Shown here in pieces: positions 1 to 8,108 of a stretch of DNA of 55,710 nucleotides. Position numbers and translations under genes: made by a program. The notes beneath the pieces are model-generated. The model did not search any database. It had not been told where the DNA came from and worked only from the letters and a program-made list of their open reading frames with translations. The stretch comes from Pseudomonadota bacterium (GTDB lineage Bacteria > Pseudomonadota > Gammaproteobacteria > Burkholderiales > Methylophilaceae). Numbering within the stretch: the stretch's first letter is position 1; the number at the start of each line of letters is the position of its first letter. The DNA lies in assembly GCA_029556915.1 (NCBI GenBank), contig JAKQIT010000015.1, positions 1-55,710 of the forward strand, written 5' to 3'.

Positions 1-1
1 C

Positions 2-2803
2 TCCCCCAGCAAGGTAAACCAATTTTTTGGTAAAGCCAGTTATCGGGGTGAGAAGCTAGACCTGAACTTAAGTACCTTATTTGTGAAAACTGACCTTGTG
101 GGTAATGGTTTGTTGCCAAGTGAAGAATATGCCAGAGATCCGACGAGTGTATTTACCAGCCCAGACACCACCAAGAATAGACTCGGACAGTTTCAACTCT
201 CAGGGGCTTTTCAAGCCACCGATAATTTCAGTATCACGGGGCAAGTCTACAGAAGAAACAGCAAGCGCCATCAGATTGGTGCGGATGTGATGACCGATTA
301 CGATGAGGAACTTCGGACTCAACTACCCTCAGTCGAACGTACCTGCCTGTATGCCAGTACAGGGCCGCATCAGGGGGTGCCAAATTATTATGTAATCCCA
401 GTGGCTGCGGATGCCAATGGCCTTGCAGATTATTCAACCTCAGCGTTTTGGACCGATATTGGCAATAACGCCTTTAGTGACCCAAACTTCCCTGATGGTA
501 GAGACTACATCGACCCGGTTGCTTATCAGAACTTCTTCAATACGCCCTTACCAACCGGTCTTGCCACAAATATTCAACAGTGGATAAATTTTGAGAAAAA
601 TGTATATGAATCTTATTACTTCAATCGAGACAATCCTGAGCCTGACTCGGCAGGCCCGCCATTACTTGATGTTAACGGGCTGCCAGTCTTAAATGTTGAT
701 GGGAATACCGTTGATTCATATTCTACTAGCCTATTTTTTTCTGACCCTGGGGGAGCATTCACCACAGCTGGAAGCAATGTTCTAGTGCCAAGTATAGATC
801 AAATTTACTACTACTCTATTGCGGGCAACAATACATTTACTACCGATGGCGTGCAAATTCCACAAGGTACGTTGGTTAAGAACTTAGTCGTATTACAACC
901 GCCCACGAATACTGTTGCCTGCGCTACCGGCCTTGCTGCAATGATTCAATATCGAAATGATTTGGGGCAAAATGCTTTTGTTGATGGTGCAGGTGGAAAT
1001 TCGCCCGGTATTGTTGCAGGCACACCTACCGCTATATTTAATGATAACAATATCAATCAAGTTGTCGATGGTGCATCCGTTCAGTTTAACTGGAACTTTG
1101 AGCAGCATAAATTTATGATTGGCGCATCGATTGATGCGGCGAGTGCCGAATACGGTAATGAGAGCCGATTGGGGTTTTTAGATGCGAATAGAAAAGCCTA
1201 TTTAGACCCTGCGCAAGCACACCCGATGTTTATCGGTGCATTTAGGCCGCTTAGTAATAATAATTTTGAGGGGACTAACACCACTAAAAGTATTTATTTT
1301 AGTGAGACCTGGAGCCCAGTTGAGGCTTGGCATTTTAATGCCTCTGGCCGCTATAACCAAACCCAAACTAAAAATAAAGTTGCAGCACGTTATTCCGGGT
1401 TTGTGTATACGATAGGCGATTTAATTGGTAGACCTCAAATTTTCGATGTATGTAATGGCGATTGCACCATAAATCCGCCACCTACTGGCATCCGTAGCGG
1501 CAATCTGTTTAATACATTGAATAAGCCCGAAACCGAGAAATTTAGCTATTACTCGTTTAATCCATCGCTTGGTGCGACTTGGCAGGCCAAAGAGAATTTG
1601 AATCTATTTGCCAATTGGGCACAAGGCACGCGCACCCCCAGTGTGATTGAGCTAGGGTGCGCATTTGATAAAACGCCAGTTCTAACATCACCAGCTCAAG
1701 ACGCGGATGGTGACGGCATATTTGAAATTCCGCCGGTATATACAGCTAAAAGTATCGCTGAGAACCGCGCCTGTACTTTGCCCACCACACTCTCAGGGGA
1801 CCCGTTTTTGCCACAGATTAAAGCGACGACTTACGATATTGGCATGCGCGGCAGCTTTGCAGGTTTATTAGCAATAGATAACCTTGAGTGGAACTTAGGC
1901 GCTTACCAAACCGATTTAAAAGACGATATTTATTTTGTGACATTAGGTGGTACGGGGGGAGGGTTTTTTGACAGTATCGGCAAAACCCGACGCCGTGGTT
2001 TAGAGGCAGGACTCTCTGGCAAAAAAGACAAATGGGGTTTTGGCGTCAATTATGGTTTGACGGATGCCACATTCCAAGACAATTTTTTGATGAGAAGCGA
2101 TGACAATAGTAGTGCATATTTTCTGAGTGGTTATGACGGCTATGTGATTGATGTAAAAAAGGGTAACCGTATGCCAGGCGTGCCTTTGCATAACCTCAAT
2201 GCTAACGTGAGCTACGAAGTAACACCCAAATGGCAAATTGGCTTAAACGCAGTGGTGCACAGTAAAAGCTTTGTGCGTGGCAATGAAAATAACGCACATA
2301 AAAAAGGAGTCATCCAAAGAACAGTGGATGTTTATAACCCGACAACTGGTTCATTTGATAGATTCCAAACACCACCTACCAATAACCCTGGTAGCGTACC
2401 CGGCTATGCAGTATTCAATTTCCAGACCAGTTATAAATTTAATAGTGAGTGGACAGCTAGAATGGTGATTAATAACGTATTCGATAAGGAATACTTTAGT
2501 GCAGGGCGTTTGGGACGCAACCCTTTCTCACCCAGCATCGCAGGAGCAATTGGCCCTGATGGCTATAACCACAACTCTTTAGATTGGCTAAGCACCAACT
2601 TTATTGCCCCCGGTGCGCCAAGGGGCGTGTGGTTTAGCTTGAATTGGCAGTTTGCACCGGAGAAGAAAAAAGTCAGTGCTGATGATGCCACTATATCCAC
2701 AGAACCTTCTGAAGTGAAACAAGCGAAAGAACTAGAACGCAACTATCAACCATTGCCACCACCGCTGAATCGCTACCAAGGCTTACCGAAGGTGGAGGAG
2801 TAA
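2..2803 (+). CDS. TonB-dependent outer-membrane receptor (5' truncated by window edge)
   Basis: The reading frame is open from base 2, before the first possible GTG at 83, so the gene begins outside the window and the N-terminal plug region is missing. What is visible is a long aromatic-rich beta-strand sequence typical of the receptor barrel. Examples are repeated 'NLFANWAQGTRTPS' and 'FNFQTSYKFNSEWTARM' type strands and the late block 'NNVFDKEYF' that is common near the C-terminus of this family. Such receptors take up ferric chelates, vitamins or sugars across the outer membrane using TonB energy. The C-terminus is a Pro-rich tail after the last strand rather than a terminal aromatic residue, which is unusual. 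The substrate cannot be told. No downstream partner is visible. Confidence 0.85.
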   Translation, partial: SPSKVNQFFGKASYRGEKLDLNLSTLFVKTDLVGNGLLPSEEYARDPTSVFTSPDTTKNRLGQFQLSGAFQATDNFSITGQVYRRNSKRHQIGADVMTDYDEELRTQLPSVERTCLYASTGPHQGVPNYYVIPVAADANGLADYSTSAFWTDIGNNAFSDPNFPDGRDYIDPVAYQNFFNTPLPTGLATNIQQWINFEKNVYESYYFNRDNPEPDSAGPPLLDVNGLPVLNVDGNTVDSYSTSLFFSDPGGAFTTAGSNVLVPSIDQIYYYSIAGNNTFTTDGVQIPQGTLVKNLVVLQPPTNTVACATGLAAMIQYRNDLGQNAFVDGAGGNSPGIVAGTPTAIFNDNNINQVVDGASVQFNWNFEQHKFMIGASIDAASAEYGNESRLGFLDANRKAYLDPAQAHPMFIGAFRPLSNNNFEGTNTTKSIYFSETWSPVEAWHFNASGRYNQTQTKNKVAARYSGFVYTIGDLIGRPQIFDVCNGDCTINPPPTGIRSGNLFNTLNKPETEKFSYYSFNPSLGATWQAKENLNLFANWAQGTRTPSVIELGCAFDKTPVLTSPAQDADGDGIFEIPPVYTAKSIAENRACTLPTTLSGDPFLPQIKATTYDIGMRGSFAGLLAIDNLEWNLGAYQTDLKDDIYFVTLGGTGGGFFDSIGKTRRRGLEAGLSGKKDKWGFGVNYGLTDATFQDNFLMRSDDNSSAYFLSGYDGYVIDVKKGNRMPGVPLHNLNANVSYEVTPKWQIGLNAVVHSKSFVRGNENNAHKKGVIQRTVDVYNPTTGSFDRFQTPPTNNPGSVPGYAVFNFQTSYKFNSEWTARMVINNVFDKEYFSAGRLGRNPFSPSIAGAIGPDGYNHNSLDWLSTNFIAPGAPRGVWFSLNWQFAPEKKKVSADDATISTEPSEVKQAKELERNYQPLPPPLNRYQGLPKVEE

Positions 2804-2975
2804 ATGTTGTTTGGTCATTTTGGGTGTTGAGCTGATATTCAGCATGACAAATGTTTTTGGGAGCATAGCCGCAATTGCCTTGTCCTTACCCCCGTGGCAA
2901 GCAAAACCGCTATCGCACCCATTTCTCTTGGCTTGCTCTATATTTCTCCCAAGCCAAGAGAAGCCTTATTTTAAT

Positions 2976-3017
2976 GTAGGAGCGATATTTATATCGCGAT
3001 TTAAAAATCGCTCCTAC
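2976..3017. repeat. Intergenic inverted repeat with 11-bp perfect arms
   Basis: GTAGGAGCGAT at 2976-2986 is repeated as its exact complement ATCGCTCCTAC at 3007-3017, with a 20-base AT-rich spacer that itself contains a short atatcgcgat palindrome. It lies 172 bases after the receptor stop. There is no T-tract directly after the stem, so it resembles a dispersed intergenic palindrome (REP/MITE-like) more than a simple terminator. Confidence 0.6.
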
Positions 3018-3046
3018 AAAAACGGTGTTAAAACAGGCAATAAAAC

Positions 3047-3104
3047 CCCCGAGAGAAAATCATCGGCCTGTGAGCCACATATAATAAGGCTCACAGAGGT
3101 GGTG
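3047..3104 (+). repeat. Dispersed hairpin repeat, copy A
   Basis: About 57 bases sharing the pattern CCCGAGnGA, roughly 15 variable bases, then a hairpin containing CATAnAATAAGGCT and ending near GTGGT. The stem in this copy is a perfect 9 bp (CTGTGAGCC 3068-3076 with GGCTCACAG 3088-3096). It matches copies at 21633-21689 (+) and 37669-37726 (-). It lies 3' of the TonB receptor gene in the same orientation. The rest of the gene-free stretch 2804-3181 shows only this and the inverted repeat at 2976-3017. Confidence 0.65.
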
Positions 3105-3181
3105 TTTTGATATGTGCTTAATACAAAGTATTTTTAGCTTATTTTTACAGTGAGCTTATTTGCCCAATATGACCTAACAAT

Positions 3182-3421
3182 ATGAAAGCTAAGCCTCACA
3201 CCCAACCACCATCAGCCGAACTTGCGCACATTATGCAAGAGGTAAAACAACATGGCTTTTATGTTACCAAGCTCAACGAGTTTTTACCTGAAATTCAAAC
3301 TACAGAAGAACGGATGTATCTAATCTGCGTCATTGCCAAACAAGCACACCTGAATGCAAGCTTTAATTTGGATAAAAATTTGTGTGTTTTGGAACATACT
3401 AATAAGAACGAGGCGAATTAG
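3182..3421 (+). CDS. Small hypothetical protein (79 aa)
   Basis: I do not recognise this protein. It is a soluble-looking, mixed-charge 79-residue product with no signal peptide or membrane segment, and a predicted helical middle (AELAHIMQEVKQHGF). No convincing Shine-Dalgarno sequence precedes the ATG, so the call rests on the open frame and balanced amino-acid composition only. It stands alone, with unassigned DNA at 3422-3597 after it. Confidence 0.4.
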   Translation: MKAKPHTQPPSAELAHIMQEVKQHGFYVTKLNEFLPEIQTTEERMYLICVIAKQAHLNASFNLDKNLCVLEHTNKNEAN

Positions 3422-3597
3422 AAAAGTTGTATGGCAAATAACTTTGAGTGTCTGCTATACAATAAGTATGTCGTAATCGGGGATTTTTTTGCCAATCGGT
3501 AATTTAATTTCTATATTTTGCTACTAATTATAAGTGAATGTGGCTCACATTACGAAATAGATAGTGGCTAGTTTGACTTTGAAAAGGTGTTGACTTT

Positions 3598-3786
3598 CTA
3601 GTTTTTAAGTTTTAAGTTTTTATATTCTTCATAGCTCATGTTGGCATTTTTAAAGCACTCCTTACTTTCATAACTTTCTGGCATCTTCAAACATTGATTT
3701 CTCTGGCTTTCTTGAACAATTGCATACAATTGTTCAGAGGAACATCCAGAAATAAAGAATACAAATACGATCAACGGTAGTCTCAT
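3598..3786 (-). CDS. Small putative lipoprotein (62 aa)
   Basis: The product starts with a short charged N-terminus, a hydrophobic stretch LPLIVFVFF and the lipobox ISGC, so Cys15 should be lipidated and the mature ~48-residue protein anchored to a membrane. The mature part has two further cysteines (Cys33 and Cys44 region, in NQCLKM and KECFK) that could form a disulfide. A Shine-Dalgarno-like AGGA lies just upstream of the ATG. Function is unknown. It lies next to the start of unassigned DNA and is not obviously in an operon. Confidence 0.6.
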   Translation of the reverse strand: MRLPLIVFVFFISGCSSEQLYAIVQESQRNQCLKMPESYESKECFKNANMSYEEYKNLKLKN

Positions 3787-3886
3787 GTTTATTTGTCCTG
3801 TTTTTTAGTTTCAAGTCTTAATCGATCGAAATTTGTTACCCAAATGTTAGTTTGTGATAAATTTTACTTTTCTTACTTTGGGTTTT

Positions 3887-5005
3887 TTATTGTCGTGGAT
3901 ACTCCATCTGAAGTGCAACAAAGTTTGAAGTCGCTTGCCCATATTTATTGGCAATTTCACTCAGTGATGCTTCTAAGGTGTTAATGGGCTTGATTTCATC
4001 AATTAACTTAGGTGAAATTTTCGATGAATTTGGAATATTAATCACTTTATCAGGGATGACTATTAATCCGTTACGTGACAGTACGCCTTCAGGTGACGAC
4101 GAGATAGAGACTGCATTGGATCGGTAAGTTCTAGAATATGCATCTGCTATTAGCGCAAGCGATATTTCGTTAATCCCATTTGATATGGGTATTTCAATGA
4201 CTTCATGCGTCCAGAATGAAATAGAATTAATGGCTGCTGTAAAAATATGGTGAGTATTTAGCTTGAAGTTGTTACTTGTATGTTCTGCTCGCCAATCATT
4301 TACGCCGATTTGATCTGCTACTGAGGCGGCTTTTCCAGACCCAGCAATTGCTTCTATGATGGCTAAGGAAACAGGAATGGAGGCAGTGACCCCAGTAGTG
4401 GTAACTATGTTACCATCTGCGATATAGCGCTTATTTTTAATCCAAGCAGTATTTGGGAATTTTCTTTCTAGATCTCCGAAAGAGTACCAGTGTCCGACAG
4501 CTTTTCGACCATCCAGAAGACCAGCATTTGCGACCACCCAAACTCCGTCACATATACCTACAATGACTGCGCCTTTCTTGGCCTGACTTAATACCCAGCT
4601 TATCAATTTACTATCCTCAGCTCGATGAACTGCTGGAACGATGATGTAGTCCGCACCTTCAGGAAAACTGGAGTCAAATGCATCAACTGTAGTTTGAGGA
4701 TGAAGTTTTAGTGCAGGGAACATTTGGATAGGGCCGACTTTAGTTGCAAGAGCAAAAACTTCGGCAACACCTGAAGTTTTTAATACTCCATATGGAACAA
4801 CGTAGTCTGTCAACTCAGTAAAACTGTTTTCTCCAACCACTGCAATTATTGGTTTTGAACGTCCAAGCCGCGTTGTATATTGGGGTATCTCAGGAATGAT
4901 CACAGAGTTTGATGTGAAATAGTTTTGCTCAGCTTCGGTCTCAACGATAGTAAGTAGTAATATTGCTATGGCTGAAAGAAGCAGTTTTATTTTTTTAAAA
5001 CACAT
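3887..5005 (-). CDS. Secreted DJ-1/PfpI-family protein
   Basis: A DJ-1/PfpI (class I glutamine-amidotransferase-like) domain fills the first half. The nucleophile-elbow cysteine is in VGICDGVW, followed by the family block ANAGLLDGRKAVGHW. I start it at the ATG at 5005 because a classic signal peptide begins there (MCFKKIKLLLSAIAILLL, cleavage near TEAE). The longer frame from 5047 would overlap the upstream gene by 14 bases and put 14 polar residues before the signal. The second half contains another PfpI-like start (NGINEISLALIADAYSRTYR, then a SPEGVLSRNGLIVIPDK-type strand) without a second cysteine, so it looks like a degenerate second domain. Substrate is unknown. It is encoded directly after the ferritin-like hydrolase gene and is probably co-transcribed. 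Confidence 0.7.
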   Translation of the reverse strand: MCFKKIKLLLSAIAILLLTIVETEAEQNYFTSNSVIIPEIPQYTTRLGRSKPIIAVVGENSFTELTDYVVPYGVLKTSGVAEVFALATKVGPIQMFPALKLHPQTTVDAFDSSFPEGADYIIVPAVHRAEDSKLISWVLSQAKKGAVIVGICDGVWVVANAGLLDGRKAVGHWYSFGDLERKFPNTAWIKNKRYIADGNIVTTTGVTASIPVSLAIIEAIAGSGKAASVADQIGVNDWRAEHTSNNFKLNTHHIFTAAINSISFWTHEVIEIPISNGINEISLALIADAYSRTYRSNAVSISSSPEGVLSRNGLIVIPDKVINIPNSSKISPKLIDEIKPINTLEASLSEIANKYGQATSNFVALQMEYPRQ

Positions 5006-5033
5006 ATTGTGTTCTTTAGAGAAATATAGGGTT

Positions 5034-5909
5034 TTAAGCGAAGTCATTTTTTTGAATCATCTTGCCTGCGATTAATGGATCATTTGTAAGCCTGTAAATC
5101 TTTTTCCAACGGTTATAGCCTGACATATCTCCGAAACTAGTTGGATGAAAATGAGGCCTAAAATAGGCAAAGTAGTGCTTAAGTTGTATACGAGTAAAAC
5201 CATTTTTACCATACATCCACTTTAGACCTCTTCGCCATAGAGCTAGCCTTTGAGTAAATGAAAATCCATCGTGACGAAGTAGTTTTCCCGTTAGCATCGA
5301 CACCTGAACTTGAAATGAAAGAGTAGCAATTACTAGCGCAAATACTCTGAGTGGGTACTTAACCTTTGCGACATTTTGCATCACATCAAAACATACTGAT
5401 TTGTGTTCTATCTCTTCTGCACTATGCCAAGCATATAGTGAAAAAATGTTTGGATCAGCATCCGAAAATAACTCAGGGTGCTCCATAAGAGCATGCGATG
5501 TGATTGTCGTAATGTGTTCATATGCAGTTGTGAGTGCCAAACCCAAGTGTTGAGATATTCTCAAACGAAATCTTTCTGTTTCTTTCTGCTGGTCAGATTC
5601 TAATTTATCGACATCGATACCTTGCGCTTTTAGTCTATTATTTGAAAGGCGGTGTTGTAGTGTGTGTTGCCCCTCTTGGAGAATGAATTTTTCAACTTCT
5701 AAGTTCAACCTTGAATCTCTAATTTGATTTTTATATGCTTTTAAGCAGCGGATAAAAAATCCTTCACCAGCGGGTGTCAACAAAGAATGAGCATCAAAGA
5801 GACGAGTTTTAAATGCATCACCACCAAACCAAAATGTTGGAATTTCATTGCTTAAGCTAAAATCTAACCCAGTTCTGGGAATAATTTGAACATCAGTTTG
5901 AATTGTCAT
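5034..5909 (-). CDS. Predicted metal-dependent hydrolase (COG3687/PF10118 type)
   Basis: The 291-residue protein carries the helical metal-site motifs of the PF10118 family: EGQH at residues 79-82 with a second His at 86 (EGQHTLQHR), and HSAEEIEHKSVCFDV around residue 182. These are E/H pairs suggesting a ferritin-like di-metal centre. A hydrophobic helix (LRVFALVIATLSFQVQV) follows. No substrate is established for the family as far as I know. An AGGAA ribosome site precedes the ATG. It is followed directly by the DJ-1/PfpI gene, so the two probably form a two-gene unit. Confidence 0.75.
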   Translation of the reverse strand: MTIQTDVQIIPRTGLDFSLSNEIPTFWFGGDAFKTRLFDAHSLLTPAGEGFFIRCLKAYKNQIRDSRLNLEVEKFILQEGQHTLQHRLSNNRLKAQGIDVDKLESDQQKETERFRLRISQHLGLALTTAYEHITTITSHALMEHPELFSDADPNIFSLYAWHSAEEIEHKSVCFDVMQNVAKVKYPLRVFALVIATLSFQVQVSMLTGKLLRHDGFSFTQRLALWRRGLKWMYGKNGFTRIQLKHYFAYFRPHFHPTSFGDMSGYNRWKKIYRLTNDPLIAGKMIQKNDFA

Positions 5910-5977
5910 TACAGAAAGTTCCTATATGGTATTTAAATAATTAAAGAGTGCCGTTAGGCTACTTACTTGAATAAGGA

Positions 5978-6406
5978 TTAAGCTTCTTTGCTTGCAACAA
6001 AATACACAATGAGTGACAAAAACAAACAAAAAGGCGAATAAACTAAAGTGTCAAGATGAGCAAAGCGAGTGCCACGCACCCTCTTAAAAAAACCAATATA
6101 ATGAAAATCGCCGATGGCGCGTACAAGTAAGATAAATGCAAGGGCAAAACAGAGCCAAGAAAGTGCACGACCAGATACGAGAACAATAACAAAACCAGAC
6201 TTGGCAGCAACTAGAAAAGCGAAAAATATTAGCGCAAGTCCCACTGCAACAGTAGCTGTAACAGATGGAACAAAGGCAGGATTGTTATTAACTTCGGGAA
6301 TAACAATACCCTTGGCTAGCGAACCACCGATGGCCCAATAAAAATGCCAAAGACCAAGCAATGTGAAAATTAATGAGCCAATATAAGCAAATGTAGTAAT
6401 TGTCAT
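5978..6406 (-). CDS. DUF3995 membrane protein
   Basis: A 142-residue integral membrane protein with four hydrophobic helices. The N-terminal pattern (SLIFTLLGLWHFYWAIGG) and the C-terminal loop GDFHYIGFFKRVRGTRFAHLD fit the DUF3995 family, whose role is unknown. AAGG precedes the ATG at a suitable distance. It is separated from the hydrolase gene downstream by 68 bases and may be transcribed with it. Confidence 0.7.
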   Translation of the reverse strand: MTITTFAYIGSLIFTLLGLWHFYWAIGGSLAKGIVIPEVNNNPAFVPSVTATVAVGLALIFFAFLVAAKSGFVIVLVSGRALSWLCFALAFILLVRAIGDFHYIGFFKRVRGTRFAHLDTLVYSPFCLFLSLIVYFVASKEA

Positions 6407-6525
6407 AAATACCTTATGAAGCTAAGCGATATGTTTGTTAAGGGAGATTGTTGAGGCCACTAAAGTTAAAATATAATAAACTTTCAAACCTGCCATTAAA
6501 TGGCGCATCCTGCTTGGGCAAAATA

Positions 6526-7134
6526 TTAAGCACAGTCAACCTCACATGCTGAAGATGATCGATGCTGGTAGTCAGTGACGAATCCGTCAGACACTTCGAC
6601 ATGGCAACATTCGAGTAACATTTCTTTCAACATTTTCCGTGCTCGACTTGTACGGCTTTTGATTGCAGAAAGTGATAGGCTTTGTTCTTGAGCAAAGGAT
6701 GACATGGTTCGACTACCAAAATCTATCGCAAGCAATGTGTCGCGATATATTGCTGGTAATTGTCTTGCAAGTGGTCTGAGGCAAGTAGCCAATTCTCGAT
6801 GCAGAAGTTCTTCATTGACTTGATTTGATTCTGGTAAATTCTCATCCAACTCAATTACGTCCAGTCGCTTTGATCGGTAGTAATCAGCTACGGTTGTTCG
6901 AGCTACAGCATAAAGCCAACCTGTTATATTGGCTGGGACTCGATTATCATTGATTGTGGTCATCGCCTTCACAAAAATATCTTGAACCATATCTTCCGTT
7001 ATACTTGGATCATCCACTTGCCTGCGCAAATAGTTGCGTAGACCGCTTTTTAATGTAGTGAAAACCGCGCCAATGTCTTCTGAAGTCCTTGGCGCGTCTG
7101 ACATAGTTTCTGATTTAGCCACAACATCTCCCAT
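6526..7134 (-). CDS. sigZ: ECF-type RNA polymerase sigma factor (SigZ-like)
   Basis: The protein has sigma region 2 (DDPSITEDMVQDIFVKAM, then ITGWLYAVARTTVADYYRSKR) and region 4 (LPAIYRDTLLAIDFGSRTMSSFAQEQSLSLSAIKSRTSRARKML), so it should direct core polymerase to alternative promoters. The C-terminal tail is cysteine-rich (ECCHVEV ... SACEVDCA), four to five Cys in about 35 residues. That suggests metal or redox sensing in place of a separate anti-sigma factor; none is encoded nearby. It overlaps the end of the ArsI/CadI-like gene by 20 bases, so the two are translationally coupled. Confidence 0.8.
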   Translation of the reverse strand: MGDVVAKSETMSDAPRTSEDIGAVFTTLKSGLRNYLRRQVDDPSITEDMVQDIFVKAMTTINDNRVPANITGWLYAVARTTVADYYRSKRLDVIELDENLPESNQVNEELLHRELATCLRPLARQLPAIYRDTLLAIDFGSRTMSSFAQEQSLSLSAIKSRTSRARKMLKEMLLECCHVEVSDGFVTDYQHRSSSACEVDCA

Positions 7135-7609
7135 CAGTCACTGACAATCCTTTCGGAATGCAACAAGCGGCTTTAGCGGTTGGTGCATCTAGTTCTGAAC
7201 TATGAACAGGAGTGCAACATGCAGCAGTATCATTGCCAAATTCAGGTGCATCTGCCATGGTATGAAAATGTTCCCAAGCCAGTCCTTGTGGATCAATCGT
7301 CCAGTATTTTTCGCTCCTTGCGTAACAGCACTCTGTTTCTTCTTGATTCAAAACTTTTCCAAGAGAAGCAGCTTCAGCTAACTTCTTCAGCTCGAAAAGC
7401 TCCTCAGCAGAGTCAACTTGGAAACCGAAGTGATTCACCCCTATTGCGTGACCCCTTGCGGAAATTGCGAAGTTTACGCGTGGATCTTCCAGCATCCATT
7501 TTGCATAATCATTTTGTTGACTAGTAGGATTTTGTCCAAATAGTTTGCTGTAAAAGTCGATGCTGGTTTTAATATTATCTACTGCAACATGTGCATGAAA
7601 GCGTTTCAA
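7115..7609 (-). CDS. arsI: ArsI/CadI-family dioxygenase (organoarsenical C-As lyase-like)
   Basis: A vicinal-oxygen-chelate protein with metal ligands as in ArsI: FHAHV at residues 4-8, VNHFGFQ near 59 and WEHFHT near 112, plus the vicinal cysteine pair ECCYA (about residues 94-95) that binds trivalent methylarsenicals in the family. The start is chosen at the TTG at 7607-7609, giving MKRFHAHV. An AGGAG lies six bases before it and homologues begin there; the ATG at 7642 would add 11 residues with no ribosome site. The C-terminus is Cys-rich (AACCTPV, KAACCIPK, GRCCG). No arsR or arsenate reductase is visible; the only partner is the overlapping sigma factor gene. Confidence 0.75.
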   Translation of the reverse strand: MKRFHAHVAVDNIKTSIDFYSKLFGQNPTSQQNDYAKWMLEDPRVNFAISARGHAIGVNHFGFQVDSAEELFELKKLAEAASLGKVLNQEETECCYARSEKYWTIDPQGLAWEHFHTMADAPEFGNDTAACCTPVHSSELDAPTAKAACCIPKGLSVTDGRCCG

Positions 7610-7640
7610 GTTTAACTCCTGTCTATAAAAAGTTACATCC

Positions 7641-7673
7641 AAATAGATGCATATGTATAGACGTAATCTATTT
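7641..7673. promoter_or_regulatory. Inverted repeat upstream of arsI (possible operator)
   Basis: AAATAGAT at 7641-7648 is mirrored by ATCTATTT at 7666-7673 with a 17-base spacer holding a second small palindrome (atgcatatgtat). It lies 30-65 bases upstream of the TTG start. This is a positional guess for an operator or promoter element; no known motif was recognised. Confidence 0.25.
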
Positions 7674-7718
7674 AAAATGGTCGCAACGCAGAATGTTTAT
7701 TTGACTAAGGTAATCATG

Positions 7719-8108
7719 TTAATGATTTGCAACCAACCTAAGAGGTGATTTAAGTAAAGTAAACGAACTAAGCATATAAACTAAATATTTGTTCAGCCAA
7801 TATAAATCTAGGAAAATTAAAAATGTTGAAGGAAGGTTTATGAGACCGCTCATGCTTAATATCGTAGAGATCAGAACAATAAATACATTATTCACAAAGA
7901 TAAATGCCCATGCTAATTGGCTTTTTCGCCAGTTAATATAAGCAAGGAGCAAACTGGAGCCAATGAGGGCAAAATACATTATATTGACTATAAGACTGAA
8001 CCAGTTATTGTTTACAAGAGCTTGGCCATTTGAACTCGCCGCAATTAACAATATGACATTCAACGTAAGAATCGTTATCAACGAAAGGATAATAGATAAC
8101 TTAATCAC
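7719..8108 (-). CDS. Hypothetical four-helix membrane protein
   Basis: About 130 residues with four hydrophobic segments (LSIILSLITILTLNVILLI, SLIVNIMYFALIGSSLLLAY, LAWAFIFVNNVFIVLISTIL, LIFLDLYWLNKYLVYML). I do not recognise the family. The start is taken at the GTG at 8108, which forms a GTGA overlap with the stop of the alpha/beta hydrolase gene and has GGAG eight bases upstream; a TTG one codon earlier is possible. The overlap implies translational coupling with the upstream lipoprotein genes. Confidence 0.55.
   Translation of the reverse strand: MIKLSIILSLITILTLNVILLIAASSNGQALVNNNWFSLIVNIMYFALIGSSLLLAYINWRKSQLAWAFIFVNNVFIVLISTILSMSGLINLPSTFLIFLDLYWLNKYLVYMLSSFTLLKSPLRLVANH

Noticed and set aside
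2811-3110. 99-codon open frame after the TonB receptor
   Set aside because: It runs through both the GTAGGAGCGAT palindrome and repeat copy A, has no ribosome site and shows no protein-like pattern; the repeats explain the sequence better.
3422-3597. Terminator or small gene between the two small orphan genes
   Set aside because: Only a weak match (aatcgg ... ccaatcgg around a T-run) is present, with no stable stem or credible reading frame.
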